This document shows, piece by piece, positions 1-9,121 of a DNA stretch of 64,000 nucleotides; the first letter of the stretch is position 1; the number at the start of each line of letters is the position of its first letter. Position numbers and translations under genes: made by a program. The stretch is from contig NZ_JAPFBW010000019.1 of the NCBI RefSeq assembly GCF_026153205.1, positions 1 through 64,000 on the forward strand, given 5' to 3'. Source of the stretch: Aquabacterium sp. A7-Y (lineage in GTDB: Bacteria; Pseudomonadota; Gammaproteobacteria; Burkholderiales; Burkholderiaceae_C). The notes below the pieces were generated by a model. The model ran no database searches. It saw nothing but the letters and a program-made list of their open reading frames with translations, and was not told where the DNA came from.

Positions 1-643
1 GTAATTTTCGCGCTGCGAGTGAGAGCGCTTTTGCCAACAGCACCTGCTGCCGCCACAGGCCGAAGCTGGTATTGAGCTCCTGGCGGAACAACCGGGCCAC
101 GGTGCGAGGGCTGGCGCCGGCATCCAGGGCCCAGGCTTCCAGGGAGTCGTGCCGGGTCGGGTCGTCGAGCACCGCCTGGCACAGTGCGCGCAGACGTTTG
201 TCGGTCGGCAGGTCCACCCCCAGGCGTACGGCCCGTGCGCGGCGCAGTTCGTCGAGGATCAAGGCACCCAGGTGGTGCTGCCGACCCGGCTCGGCGGTCG
301 GCTGCGCCGTGGCGCCGACATCCGGCTCGGTGTCGAGCTCCAGCACCAGGGCGCGCAGCAGCGGCGACACGTCCAGCACCCGGCACTGGCGCCACTCGGC
401 CTCGGCCCCGCGCGCCACCTCCGGCCCGACGCGTCCCGCGGGCTGGTGGATGTAGACGGTGCGCATGTCGGCATCCTCCAGCACCGTGATCGCGTGCTCG
501 ATCCCGGGCGGCACCCAGACCGCGCGGGTCGGCGGCACGAGATAGGTGCTGCGCTGCGTATTGACGCGCAGCACGCCGGTGGCCGAGAAGGTCAGCTGCG
601 CCCAGTCGTGCGCATGCGGCGCGACTTCGGTGTCGGCCCGCAT
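1..643 (-). CDS. AraC-family transcriptional regulator, 3' end cut by the window edge, apparent 5' frameshift
   Basis: The minus-strand frame is open from an ATG at 643 to the window edge. The N-terminal part is a cupin-like sensor (it starts MRADTEVAPHAHDWAQLT) and the C-terminal part is the beginning of an AraC helix-turn-helix (SLEAWALDAGASPRTVARLF). The second helix-turn-helix lies outside the window. Proteins of this class normally carry about 40 further N-terminal residues. Those are present in another frame: an ATG at 761 encodes MPKPPRRPPTARRIERVGPL and HLYVPTTARPIRGKA before the frame is lost, because 761 and 643 differ by one base in phase. Either the gene carries a single-base frameshift or the sequence has an error there. 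It is divergent from the MFS exporter at 846, which it probably controls (inference). Confidence 0.8.
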   Translation of the reverse strand, partial: MRADTEVAPHAHDWAQLTFSATGVLRVNTQRSTYLVPPTRAVWVPPGIEHAITVLEDADMRTVYIHQPAGRVGPEVARGAEAEWRQCRVLDVSPLLRALVLELDTEPDVGATAQPTAEPGRQHHLGALILDELRRARAVRLGVDLPTDKRLRALCQAVLDDPTRHDSLEAWALDAGASPRTVARLFRQELNTSFGLWRQQVLLAKALSLAARKL

Positions 644-845
644 CCGTGTGCGCCTTGCCGCGAATCGGGCGGGCGGTCGTCGGCACGTAGAGATGCGGCG
701 TCAGCGGGCCGACCCGCTCGATGCGGCGGGCGGTCGGAGGGCGGCGCGGCGGTTTTGGCATGTTCTCGACAGAAGTTGTCCCGCTATCGTAAGTCGGACG
801 CAGCCCGTCTTCGTACCATCTCTTCGCGAACTCCCTCACAGCAGC

Positions 846-2105
846 ATGACTTCCGCTTCCTCCCCCCCTGTTCCACTCCACCAGGACGCCCGCACCATCG
901 GGCTGATCGGGCTGGCCCACGGCACCTCGCACTTTTTCCACCTGCTGCTGCCGCCGCTGTTCCCCTGGTTCATCCGCGAGTTCGGCGTGAGCTGGCTGGA
1001 GCTCGGTTTCCTGGGCAGCGTGTTTTTCTTGATCTCGGGTGTCGGCCAGGCACTCTCGGGTTTCCTGGTTGACCGTGTGGGCGCCCGGCCGGTGCTGTTC
1101 TCGGCCTTGGGCTGTTTTGTGCTCGCGGCCCTGGCGGCGGCCTCGGCCCAGGGTTATGACGGCCTGGTGCTGGCCTCGGCGCTGGCCGGCCTCGGCAACG
1201 CGCCCTTTCATCCGGCCGACTTCACCATCCTCAACAAGCGCGTCTCGGCCGCCCGCCTGGGGCATGCGTTTTCGGTGCACGGCATCACCGGCAACCTGGG
1301 CTGGGCGATGGCGCCGCTGTTCCTGGTCGGCGTGACGCAGTTCACCGCGGTCACCCAGTCGTGGCGCCTGGCCTGCCTGGGCGCGGCGGCCATTGCCGCG
1401 GTGGTGCTGGCGGTGCTGTGGAGCCAGCGCGACGCGCTCGACGATCGCCAGGGCGCCTGGGCCCACGAGACCAAAAAGGGTGCCGCTGCCCCGGCCGAGC
1501 ACCCGCTGGCCTTTCTGCGTCTGCCCTCGGTGTGGCTGTGCTTCTCCTTCTTCTTCTGGTCGACCTGCGCCTTGAGCGCCGTGCAGAACTTCGCGGCGCC
1601 AGTGCTGAAGCAGCTGTACGAGCTGCCGCAGCACATCACCTCCATGGTGGTGACCGGCTACATGCTCTGCGGCGCTGTCGGCATGGTGGCCGGGGGCTTC
1701 CTGGTGGCGCGGGTGCAGCGGCTGGAGGCGACCATCGCCGTGTCGCTGCTGGCCGGCGGGGCGCTGCTGGCGCTGGCCGGCTCGGGGTTGCCGGGCGGCA
1801 TCGCGGCCGCCGTGATCGCCTGCCTGGCGGGCTTCGGCACCGGGCTGGCCGGGCCTTCGCGCGACATGCTGATCAAGCGCGCTGCCCCGCCGGGGGCGAC
1901 CGGCCGGGTCTACGGCACCGTGTACTCCGGGCTGGACCTGGGTTTCGCGGTGGCGGCGCCCGTGTTCGGCGCGCTGCTGGACCGGGGCTACAGCTCCGGT
2001 GTGTTCTACGGCGCCGGGCTGGCGCTGGCGCTGAGCGTGGTGTCGGCGGCCGTGGTGGGCCGGCGCCAGCGGGTCGGCGCGCAGGCGGTGCCGCAGGCGG
2101 CCTGA
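846..2105 (+). CDS. MFS transporter, fosmidomycin-resistance (Fsr)-like
   Basis: This is a 419-residue inner-membrane protein with about twelve hydrophobic segments. The N-terminal stretch LIGLAHGTSHFFHLLLPPLF and the loop DRVGARP after TM2 are typical of major facilitator proteins of the Fsr/YfkF type, which export small drugs. ATG 846 is chosen because the residues upstream in the same frame are low-complexity and the family begins shortly before the first membrane helix. It is divergent from the AraC-type regulator, a common regulator-exporter arrangement, so induction by an AraC ligand is likely. The substrate cannot be read from the sequence. Confidence 0.85.
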   Translation: MTSASSPPVPLHQDARTIGLIGLAHGTSHFFHLLLPPLFPWFIREFGVSWLELGFLGSVFFLISGVGQALSGFLVDRVGARPVLFSALGCFVLAALAAASAQGYDGLVLASALAGLGNAPFHPADFTILNKRVSAARLGHAFSVHGITGNLGWAMAPLFLVGVTQFTAVTQSWRLACLGAAAIAAVVLAVLWSQRDALDDRQGAWAHETKKGAAAPAEHPLAFLRLPSVWLCFSFFFWSTCALSAVQNFAAPVLKQLYELPQHITSMVVTGYMLCGAVGMVAGGFLVARVQRLEATIAVSLLAGGALLALAGSGLPGGIAAAVIACLAGFGTGLAGPSRDMLIKRAAPPGATGRVYGTVYSGLDLGFAVAAPVFGALLDRGYSSGVFYGAGLALALSVVSAAVVGRRQRVGAQAVPQAA

Positions 2106-2202
2106 CCGGGGAGTCGCAGCTGGGCCCGGCCAGCCTCCCGGCATCGCTGGCAGACCGGCTGCGTACACTTCGCCCCCGTCACCGCCAGAGAAGACTGCAG
2201 GC

Positions 2203-2661
2203 ATGAGCACTGTTACGACAAGAATCGCCACCCTCGATGACCTTCCCGTCGTCGCCCCCCTGTTCGATGCCTACCGGCAGTTCTACGAGCAGCCTTCCGA
2301 CCTGCGGCTGGCAACGGCCTTCCTCCGCGACCGCATGGAACGGCAGGAGTCGGTCGTGTTGCTGGCCGAGGATGGGGACCGTCTTGCCCTCGGCTTCTGC
2401 CAGCTCTACCCCAGCTTCTGCTCGCTGGCTGCCGCGCCGATTTACGTCCTCTTCGACCTCTATGTGCGGCCCGAGGCACGTTGCTGCGGCGCGGCCAAGG
2501 CCCTGCTGGAGTTCGCAAGGGAGAGGGCCGAGCGCGACGGTCGTGTGCGCATGGACCTGACCACGGCGAAGACCAACCTCCCGGCGCAAGCCCTCTACGA
2601 ATCGCTCGGGTGGGTGCGCGACGAGGTCTTCTACGCTTACAGCCGGCACACCGGGCGGTGA
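2203..2661 (+). CDS. GNAT-family N-acetyltransferase
   Basis: The 152-residue protein has the GNAT layout: an N-terminal strand-helix (TTRIATLDDLPVVAPLFDAY), a central strand (IYVLFDLYVRPEARCCGAAK) whose R-x-x-G-x-A-type motif binds acetyl-CoA pyrophosphate, and a C-terminal motif B (NLPAQALYESLGWVRDEVFY). Length is normal for a single-domain member. The substrate is unknown. About 100 bases separate it from the MFS gene upstream, so it may have its own promoter. Confidence 0.85.
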   Translation: MSTVTTRIATLDDLPVVAPLFDAYRQFYEQPSDLRLATAFLRDRMERQESVVLLAEDGDRLALGFCQLYPSFCSLAAAPIYVLFDLYVRPEARCCGAAKALLEFARERAERDGRVRMDLTTAKTNLPAQALYESLGWVRDEVFYAYSRHTGR

Positions 2662-2737
2662 GTCCCCGGTGCCGCGCCGGGCGGTTTCTGGCATAGTGGA
2701 TGCACTTCGCACGACCCATCCACCGACCGTCGAGCCC

Positions 2738-2929
2738 ATGAAAGCCCTGAAGTCCGACCGAGCCCGGCAGCTGCTGCAGGATCCCGACGCCAGCGGCCAG
2801 CTGATGACCTTCCTGCTCTCGCAGCGTGCGCGGCCGGGGGCCAAGAAAGACGCCCCGGTGATCACGGTGAGGCCCCGCGATGGGCAGTCCTTCGAGGTGC
2901 AACCGGAAGTCGTACCCAAGGCCGCCTGA
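2738..2929 (+). CDS. Small hypothetical protein (63 aa)
   Basis: A short frame from ATG 2738 encodes a soluble, charged 63-residue protein beginning MKALKSDRARQLLQDPDASG. I do not recognise a family. It is followed 21 bases later by the next gene on the same strand, and its codon usage matches its neighbours, which favours a real gene. No membrane segment or signal peptide is visible. Confidence 0.55.
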   Translation: MKALKSDRARQLLQDPDASGQLMTFLLSQRARPGAKKDAPVITVRPRDGQSFEVQPEVVPKAA

Positions 2930-2950
2930 GCCCGCGCCGGCCCGTAGCAC

Positions 2951-3751
2951 GTGAATATTGCGCTTCCGGCGGTCGTCGTTTTCCTGCTGGTCCTTCCCGG
3001 CTTCCTGGTCCGGATGCGCTTCAAGCGCGTCGAGCGCAGCGTGCTCGATGCCTCGCCCTTCGGCCGCGTCGCCACCGAGGCGACCATCCTCGCGACGCTG
3101 CTGCACATCTTCTGGATCCTGCTCGGCGCCGGGCTGTTCGACCGGCACTTCGAGCTGCGCCTGCTGCTCAACCTGCTCGGCTCGCACCCCGAGGCCCAGC
3201 GCGACGCGAGCGAGCGTATCGGCGCCCAGGCCGACTGGCTGGCCTTCTATTTCGTTTCGCTCTATCTCGCGTCCTGGCTGTTGCCGACCCTGGCGCGCGA
3301 CTTCGTCAGCGCACGCCGCTGGGACCGGCTGGGCAGCCGTTTCGGCCGGGTGCTGCGCTTCAATGACGCACCCTGGTACTACCTGTTGAGCGGCGCCGAC
3401 TTCGCCCCCGGCGAGGTGCCCGACCTGATCCTGATCTCCGCGGTCGTCAACGTCGGCAAGGAGCCCTGGCTCTACGTCGGGGTGCTGGACGACTACTTCA
3501 TGACGCCATCCGGCGACCTCGATCGGCTGGTGCTGCAGAACGTGCGCCGGCGCCGCCTCGCCGATGATCGCGAGGGCCCGGATGCCGATGCGCCGGACCG
3601 CTTCTACGCCATCGACGGTGACTACCTGGTGCTGCGCTACACCGAGTCCACGACCGTCAACGTCAAGTACGTGAAGCTGCCGGCGCCGGAGCCGGACGCT
3701 GCGCAGCCACCCGCCTTGCTGCCTGATGCCTCGCCACAGGAGATCGCATGA
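2951..3751 (+). CDS. DUF6338-like membrane protein
   Basis: The 266-residue protein starts at GTG 2951. It has an N-terminal hydrophobic helix ending in a Pro-Gly (VVVFLLVLPGFLVRMRF), a second hydrophobic segment near residues 45-60 (ILATLLHIFWILLGAGLF), a third near residues 95-110, and a soluble C-terminal half ending in a variable tail. This layout resembles the uncharacterised DUF6338 family; that assignment is from memory of the pattern. Its stop overlaps the start of the next gene by four bases (ATGA), so the two are translationally coupled. Confidence 0.65.
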   Translation: MNIALPAVVVFLLVLPGFLVRMRFKRVERSVLDASPFGRVATEATILATLLHIFWILLGAGLFDRHFELRLLLNLLGSHPEAQRDASERIGAQADWLAFYFVSLYLASWLLPTLARDFVSARRWDRLGSRFGRVLRFNDAPWYYLLSGADFAPGEVPDLILISAVVNVGKEPWLYVGVLDDYFMTPSGDLDRLVLQNVRRRRLADDREGPDADAPDRFYAIDGDYLVLRYTESTTVNVKYVKLPAPEPDAAQPPALLPDASPQEIA

Positions 3752-5475
3752 GCTCAACCGCTTTCCGGCCGGCCGGCCACGTTCTCGTCGAGGCCCTGAT
3801 CGCCCAGGGCGTCGACACCGCCTTCGGCGTGCCGGGCGAGAGTTTCCTGGCCGTGCTCGACGGCTTCTACGAACACCGCGAGAAGATCCGCTTCATCGCC
3901 TGCCGCCAGGAAGGTGGCGCCGCCTTCATGGCCGAGGCCCAGGGCAAGCTGGGCGGCCGGCCCGGCATCTGTTTCGTCACCCGGGGCCCGGGCGCGACCA
4001 ACGCGAGCATCGGCCTGCACACCGCCTTCCAGGACTCCACGCCGATGATCCTCTTCGTCGGCCAGGTCGGCTCGGACATGCGCGACCGCGAAGCCTTCCA
4101 GGAGGTCGACTACCGCGCGATGTTCGGGCCCAACACCGGCGCCTTCGCCAAATGGGTGGCCGAGGTCGACCGCGCCGAGCGCCTGCCCGAGTACGTCGCG
4201 CGGGCCTTCCACGTCGCGCTGCAGGGCCGCCCCGGCCCGGTGGTGCTGGCCCTGCCCGAAGACATGCTGACCACGCCCATTGCGAGCCCCGTGCTGCCCC
4301 GGGTCGAGCCGGCCACGGCCTGGCCGGCACCCGGCGCGCTGCGCGAGGTGAGGGCGATGCTGATGGCCGCCGAGCGCCCCTTGGTGATCGTCGGTGGCGG
4401 CGGCTGGGACGTGGAGGCCTGCAAGGCGCTGCAGCGTTTTGCCGAGAACTGGCAGCTGCCGGTGGGCTGCGCCTTCCGCTTCCAGGACCTGTTCGACAAC
4501 CGCCATCCCCTCTATGCGGGCGATGTCGGCATCGGCATCAACCCGCGGCTGGCGCGGCGCATCGCCGAGGCCGACCTGATCCTCGCGGTGGGCGCGCGCC
4601 TGGGCGAGATGACGACCGGCGGCTACACCTTGATCGAGGCGCCTCGGCCGAAGCAGAAGCTGATCCACCTGCACGCGGGGCCCGAGGAACTGGGCCGGGT
4701 TTATGCCGCCGACCTGCTGCTGCAGTCCTCGATGTCGAACGCTGCGAAGGCGCTCGAGAGCCTCGCCGCGCCCGCCTCGGTGCCATGGGCTGAGTGGGCC
4801 GTCGCCGCCCAGGCCGACTACCAGGCCAACCTCGAGCCCGGTCCCAGCCCCGGGCCGCTGGACCTGGCCGCAGTGGTCAAGACGATGCAGCGGGTGCTGG
4901 AGGAGACCGGCCGCCAGGACGCGGTGTTCACCAACGGCGCCGGCAACTACTCCGGCTGGCTGCACCGCTACTACCAGTACCAGGGCCTGGCCCGCGGCGG
5001 CCGCACCCAGCTCGCGCCCACCTCGGGCGCGATGGGCTATGGCGTGCCGGCTGCGGTGGCCGCCAGCCTGCTGCAGCCGGGCCGGACGGTGATCAACATC
5101 GCCGGCGACGGCGACTTCCTGATGACCGGGCAGGAACTGGCCACGGCCACCGGATACGGCGCCCGGCCCATCGTGCTGGTGGTCGACAACGGCACCTACG
5201 GCACCATCCGCATGCACCAGGAGCGCGAGTACCCGGGGCGGGTCTCGGGCAGCGATCTGTTCAACCCCGACTTCGTGATGCTGGCACGCGCCTACGGCTG
5301 GGCCGCGACCCTGGTCGCGCAGACCACCGAGTTCGAGGCGGCCTTCCGCGAGGCGCTCGATCGTCCGTTGCCGACCCTGCTGCACCTCAAGCTCGACGCC
5401 GAGGTCAGCACCAGCCGCAGCACCCTCAGCGGCATTCGGGCCGCCGCCCTGGCGCGCCGTAAGGCAGCGTCCTGA
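3748..5475 (+). CDS. Thiamine-pyrophosphate-dependent enzyme, acetolactate-synthase-like
   Basis: The 575-residue protein has the three-domain architecture of the acetolactate synthase / pyruvate oxidase superfamily. The N-terminal TPP-binding Pyr domain carries FGVPGESFLAVLDG and the catalytic Glu at about residue 55 (CRQEGGAAFMAEAQ). The middle domain contains VIVGGGGWD. The C-terminal PP domain has the TPP motif GDGDFLMTGQEL ending in DNGTYG, around residues 452-480. It is not a clear IlvB, and it has no regulatory-subunit neighbour, so substrates could be pyruvate, glyoxylate, sulfopyruvate or another 2-oxoacid. The start overlaps the stop of the DUF6338-like gene. Confidence 0.85.
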   Translation: MSSTAFRPAGHVLVEALIAQGVDTAFGVPGESFLAVLDGFYEHREKIRFIACRQEGGAAFMAEAQGKLGGRPGICFVTRGPGATNASIGLHTAFQDSTPMILFVGQVGSDMRDREAFQEVDYRAMFGPNTGAFAKWVAEVDRAERLPEYVARAFHVALQGRPGPVVLALPEDMLTTPIASPVLPRVEPATAWPAPGALREVRAMLMAAERPLVIVGGGGWDVEACKALQRFAENWQLPVGCAFRFQDLFDNRHPLYAGDVGIGINPRLARRIAEADLILAVGARLGEMTTGGYTLIEAPRPKQKLIHLHAGPEELGRVYAADLLLQSSMSNAAKALESLAAPASVPWAEWAVAAQADYQANLEPGPSPGPLDLAAVVKTMQRVLEETGRQDAVFTNGAGNYSGWLHRYYQYQGLARGGRTQLAPTSGAMGYGVPAAVAASLLQPGRTVINIAGDGDFLMTGQELATATGYGARPIVLVVDNGTYGTIRMHQEREYPGRVSGSDLFNPDFVMLARAYGWAATLVAQTTEFEAAFREALDRPLPTLLHLKLDAEVSTSRSTLSGIRAAALARRKAAS

Positions 5476-5608
5476 CACCGGCCTGACATTGACAGCTGGC
5501 ACCACCCGTTACATGTCTGTGTGATCCAAGTTGCAAGGTCCTGATCAAAATCGGGCCCGATGCAAGAAGCCCGTTCAGGGCTCACAAGACGTGACAGGGG
5601 TGCGGAGT

Positions 5609-6199
5609 ATGAGTGCAGCCGTCGTGCTGGAGTTGCTGCTGGCAGCAGCACTGCTCGGGTGGGGAGGGTGGTTGCTGGCCGCCCGGATGCCGTTGGCTCT
5701 GCTGGCGCGCAAGGCCACGGCCTGGCGCAAGACGGCCGCCACCTTGCGGGTGACCAGCTTGCAGACGGCGCGCGGCCGCGGCACCAGCTTTCGGGTGCTG
5801 GTGCGCTACAGCTACCAGGTCGAAGGCAGCGAGGTCGCCGGCGAGCGCATCCACCACTGTTACACCCCGTCGGCGCGCCGACTGCTGCACAAGGGCATCT
5901 TCAACCGGCTGCAGTCGGGCTCGGTCATCGCGGTCCACTTCGACCCCGAGCGGCCCGAGCAGTCCACCATCCTGGCCGGCGTCAACCGCGACTGCCTGCT
6001 GTATGCCCTGGCCGGCGTGCCGCTGATCGTGCTGGGCGGCCTGCTCGGCCTGCACGGGCTGCTGCTGTCTTCCGACATCGAGGTGCCGGACTGGCTGACG
6101 GTGTGCGGGGCTTTCGCGGCGCTCGTCTGCGCGACCGTCGCCGCGGTGAGTTGGCGGGCGCACGACCGCCTGCTCGCCGACGTCGCGCGGGTGCTGTAG
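5609..6199 (+). CDS. DUF3592-domain membrane protein
   Basis: The 196-residue protein has an N-terminal membrane helix (VVLELLLAAALLGWGGWLLA), a soluble beta-rich segment that fits the DUF3592 pattern (FRVLVRYSYQVEGSEVAGER, then VIAVHFDPERPEQSTI near residues 105-120), and two C-terminal membrane helices. The function of DUF3592 proteins is unknown. ATG 5609 gives the membrane helix at the very N-terminus. The 130-base gap to the previous gene suggests an independent unit. Confidence 0.75.
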   Translation: MSAAVVLELLLAAALLGWGGWLLAARMPLALLARKATAWRKTAATLRVTSLQTARGRGTSFRVLVRYSYQVEGSEVAGERIHHCYTPSARRLLHKGIFNRLQSGSVIAVHFDPERPEQSTILAGVNRDCLLYALAGVPLIVLGGLLGLHGLLLSSDIEVPDWLTVCGAFAALVCATVAAVSWRAHDRLLADVARVL

Positions 6200-6213
6200 C
6201 AGGCGCCGGCGCT

Positions 6214-6552
6214 TCAGGCGAGGTGTCCCAGGCGCCGGATCTTGCGCCGGCGCACGCGCGAGAAGTGGGCGCTGAGGGCCAACGCCGTCACCAGCGTGCC
6301 GGCCCACAGCGGCCAGCTGTCGGCCAGTTCGCCAGGACGCGGCGGCACGCTGCGGTGGTAGAGCAGCCAGGCCAGCGCGAAGTTGGCCATGCCCCAGACC
6401 ACGTTCACCAGCGGCCGCGAGTCGCCCACCGCCGGCGGCTTCGCGAAGGGCGTGGGGAAACGCCGGCCGCTCAGGCCATGGACGAAGTGCGGTACGCCGT
6501 TGACGGCGAAGACCGCAACGAAAAAATGTGCCACGTGATCGAGCCAGTCCAT
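6214..6552 (-). CDS. Small integral membrane protein, unknown
   Basis: The 112-residue protein starts at ATG 6552 (MDWLDHVAHFFVAVFAVNGV). It has about four hydrophobic segments and conserved-looking His residues in the first (HFFVAVFAVNGVPHFVHGLSG). I recognise it only as a conserved hypothetical membrane protein. It lies 61 bases downstream of cobQ on the same strand and could be co-transcribed with it. Nothing in it links it to cobalamin. Confidence 0.6.
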   Translation of the reverse strand: MDWLDHVAHFFVAVFAVNGVPHFVHGLSGRRFPTPFAKPPAVGDSRPLVNVVWGMANFALAWLLYHRSVPPRPGELADSWPLWAGTLVTALALSAHFSRVRRRKIRRLGHLA

Positions 6553-6613
6553 CGCCTCTGCTCCTGCTGCTGCCTGGCGAAAGATCGCAATCGATGTGCC
6601 CGGGCGAGGTGTT

Positions 6614-8110
6614 TCATGCCGCCAGCGCGCGCCGCAGCGCATCCGAAGGCAGGGCGGTTTCGACAGCGTCCGCCAGACGCTCCAGGCTGTGCTCCCGCAG
6701 GGCCTGCAGGTCCAGCGGCTGGCGGTCCTGCAGGCCGGCCCAGGCCAGCAGCGCATCCAGCGCCTCGGGCGTGTCGAAGAAGCCGTGCACATAGGTCCCG
6801 AGGATCTGGCCGCCGGCATCGCGCACGCCCTCGGGCCGCCCGTCGTCCAGCGACAGCAGCGGGTGCTCGAAGGCCGGCCCCTGGCTGACGCCGGCATGGA
6901 TCTCATAGCCCTCGACACGCGCGCCCCCCTCCAGCAGCCGGCCGCGCACGCGACGCAACTGCTTTTCGCTTTCCAGCGTGGTGTGCAGCGCCAGCAGTCC
7001 CAGACCGGGCAGGGAGCCAGCCGGGCCTTCGATGCCCTGCGGGTCGTGCAGCCACTCGCCCAGCATCTGCATCCCGCCGCACAGGCCGACCAGCTTGCCG
7101 CCGTAACGCAGGTGGCGCCGCAGATCGCTGTCCCAGCCGCGTTCGCGCAGCGCGCGCAGGTCGGCCTGCACGCTCTTGCTGCCGGGCAGCACGACCAGGT
7201 CGGCCGCCGGCAGGGGCCGGCCCGGCCCGGCCAGCAGCAGTTCCACCTGCGGGTGTTGGCGCAGGGCGTCGAAATCGGTGTGGTTGGAGATGCGTGGCAG
7301 CACCGGTACCACCACCCGCAGCCGCGGTCCGGCGGCGCAAGGGGGCAGCGCCGGCGCCAGCGCATCCTCGGCGTCCAGCACCAATCCCTGCAGGTAGGGC
7401 AGCACCCCCAGCACCGGCTTCCCGCTGCGCGCTTCCAGCCAGGCTAGCCCCGGCTCCAGCAGCCGCAGGTCGCCACGGAAGCGGTTGATGACAAAACCGC
7501 GCACCCGCGCCTGCTCGCTCTCGCTGAGGCAGGCCAAGGTGCCGAGCAGGTGGGCGAAGACGCCGCCGCGGTCGATGTCAGCGACCAGCACGACCGGGCA
7601 ATTGGCCGCCTCGGCGAAGCCCATGTTGGCGATGTCGCGCTCGCGCAGGTTGACTTCGGCCGGGCTGCCCGCGCCCTCGACCAGGACCACCTCGTGCGCG
7701 GCGCACAGGCGCCGGTAGCTTTCCATCACATACGGCAGGGCCAGCGGTTTGTAGTCGTGGTAGGCCAGCGCATCGGCATTGAAGCGGGCGCGGCCCTGGA
7801 TGATCACCTGGGCGCCGGTGTCGCTGTTGGGCTTGAGCAGCACCGGATTCATGTCGGTGTGCGGCTCCAGCCCGCAGGCCTGGGCCTGCAGTGCCTGGGC
7901 ACGGCCGATCTCGCCGCCGTCGGCGGTGACGGCCGAGTTGAGCGCCATGTTCTGCGGCTTGAAGGGCGCGACCTTGCGGCCGCGGCGGTGGAACACGCGG
8001 CCCAGCGCGGCGACCAGCGTGGACTTGCCGGCGTCGCTGGTGCAGCCCTGGACCATCAGGGTGCCGCGGAAGCTGTCGAAGAAGTCGATGTCTTGTGAAG
8101 GAGCGGGCAT
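6614..8110 (-). CDS. cobQ: Cobyric acid synthase
   Basis: The 498-residue enzyme performs four ATP- and glutamine-dependent amidations on adenosylcobyrinic acid a,c-diamide to give adenosylcobyric acid. The N-terminal synthetase domain opens with [17 protein letters not shown] (phosphate-binding loop, residues about 17-32). The C-terminal glutamine-amidotransferase-like domain has the nucleophile Cys near residue 344 in [13 protein letters not shown] 8110 ([11 protein letters not shown]) gives the usual length. The start codon is only nine bases from the ATG proposed for divergent cbiB, so the promoters must lie inside coding sequence or the cbiB start is further in. Confidence 0.95.
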   Translation of the reverse strand: MPAPSQDIDFFDSFRGTLMVQGCTSDAGKSTLVAALGRVFHRRGRKVAPFKPQNMALNSAVTADGGEIGRAQALQAQACGLEPHTDMNPVLLKPNSDTGAQVIIQGRARFNADALAYHDYKPLALPYVMESYRRLCAAHEVVLVEGAGSPAEVNLRERDIANMGFAEAANCPVVLVADIDRGGVFAHLLGTLACLSESEQARVRGFVINRFRGDLRLLEPGLAWLEARSGKPVLGVLPYLQGLVLDAEDALAPALPPCAAGPRLRVVVPVLPRISNHTDFDALRQHPQVELLLAGPGRPLPAADLVVLPGSKSVQADLRALRERGWDSDLRRHLRYGGKLVGLCGGMQMLGEWLHDPQGIEGPAGSLPGLGLLALHTTLESEKQLRRVRGRLLEGGARVEGYEIHAGVSQGPAFEHPLLSLDDGRPEGVRDAGGQILGTYVHGFFDTPEALDALLAWAGLQDRQPLDLQALREHSLERLADAVETALPSDALRRALAA

Positions 8111-8119
8111 GGGCCGATT

Positions 8120-9121
8120 ATGATTTCCGGCTTCGCCCTTGCCGGCGCCTGCCCGCTCCCGCCCCGCCGCCTGCCTGCCTTGCACCTCGATCTCCTGACC
8201 TTCCTCCCCGACCGCGAATGGGCCTGGGCCTTGTTGCTCGGCGTGGCGGCCGACGTGCTGCTCGGCGAGCCGCGCCGCTGGCATCCGCTGGTGGGTTTCG
8301 GGCGGCTCGCGAGCGCCATCGACCGCCGCTTCAACGGCGGCCGGCGCTGGCAGGGGGTGCTCGCCTGGCTGGGGCTGGTCGGCGCACTGGCCGCGCTGTA
8401 TGGCGGCGCGCGCTGGCTGCTGCCGCAGGCCGCACGTTGGATGGCCGATGGCGCAGCCCTCTGGTTCGCGCTCGGCGCGCGCAGCCTGCAGGAGCACGTC
8501 TGGCCGGTGCGCCAGGCGCTGGTGCAGGGCGACCTGGCGTCGGCCCGCGCCGCCGTGCAGCGCATCGTCACGCGCGACTGCACGTCGCTGGATGCGAGCG
8601 AAGTGGCCGCGGCCGCCGTCGAGTCCACGCTGGAGAACGGCAACGACGCGGTGTTCGGCAGCTTGTTCTGGTTCGCCGTCGGCGGCGGGCTGGGGGCGCT
8701 GGTGTTCCGACTTGCCAACACGCTGGATGCGATGTGGGGCTACCGCACCGAACGCTACCTGTGTTTCGGCTGGGCCGCGGCCCGGGCGGACGATCTGCTG
8801 AACTGGCTGCCGGCCCGCCTCACCGCGCTCAGTTATGCGGGCCTTGGCTACACCCGGCTGGCCCTGTGGTGCTGGCGCCATCAGGCGCCGCGCTGGGACA
8901 GCCCGAACGCCGGGCCGGTGATGGCGGCCGGCGCCGGCGCCCTCGGGCTCAAGCTCGGTGGCCCGGCGCGCTACCACGGCCGCACCGAGACGCGCCCGGT
9001 GCTCGGCGCCGGCCGCCTGCCGCACAGCGGCGACGTGGGCCGGGCGCTGGCCCTGGTCGCCAGCGCCTTGCTGATGTGGCTGGTGGTGCTGACGGTGCTG
9101 CACGTGGGGCTGACGCGATGA
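8120..9121 (+). CDS. cbiB: Adenosylcobinamide-phosphate synthase
   Basis: The product (333 residues from ATG 8120; called CobD in Pseudomonas nomenclature) is an inner-membrane enzyme that joins adenosylcobyric acid to aminopropanol phosphate. Family hallmarks are [20 protein letters not shown], the [20 protein letters not shown] segment and [19 protein letters not shown] near the C-terminus. The first 20 residues are atypical; a TTG at 8180 ([14 protein letters not shown]) would give a normal N-terminus and leave room for a promoter between it and cobQ. It overlaps the next gene by four bases. Confidence 0.92.
   Translation: MISGFALAGACPLPPRRLPALHLDLLTFLPDREWAWALLLGVAADVLLGEPRRWHPLVGFGRLASAIDRRFNGGRRWQGVLAWLGLVGALAALYGGARWLLPQAARWMADGAALWFALGARSLQEHVWPVRQALVQGDLASARAAVQRIVTRDCTSLDASEVAAAAVESTLENGNDAVFGSLFWFAVGGGLGALVFRLANTLDAMWGYRTERYLCFGWAAARADDLLNWLPARLTALSYAGLGYTRLALWCWRHQAPRWDSPNAGPVMAAGAGALGLKLGGPARYHGRTETRPVLGAGRLPHSGDVGRALALVASALLMWLVVLTVLHVGLTR

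Noticed and set aside
3754..5505. A minus-strand open frame of 583 codons opposite the TPP enzyme
   Set aside because: Typical antisense shadow in GC-rich DNA; no domain, while the plus strand encodes a complete TPP enzyme.
7900..8200. A second cobalamin riboswitch before cobQ or cbiB
   Set aside because: No B12 box or CCCCCGCAACGG element is present, and both flanks are coding.
8095..9117. Joining the frame upstream of cobD to make a longer protein
   Set aside because: The upstream part is a shadow of cbiB; the family start is the ATG at 9118 overlapping the cbiB stop.
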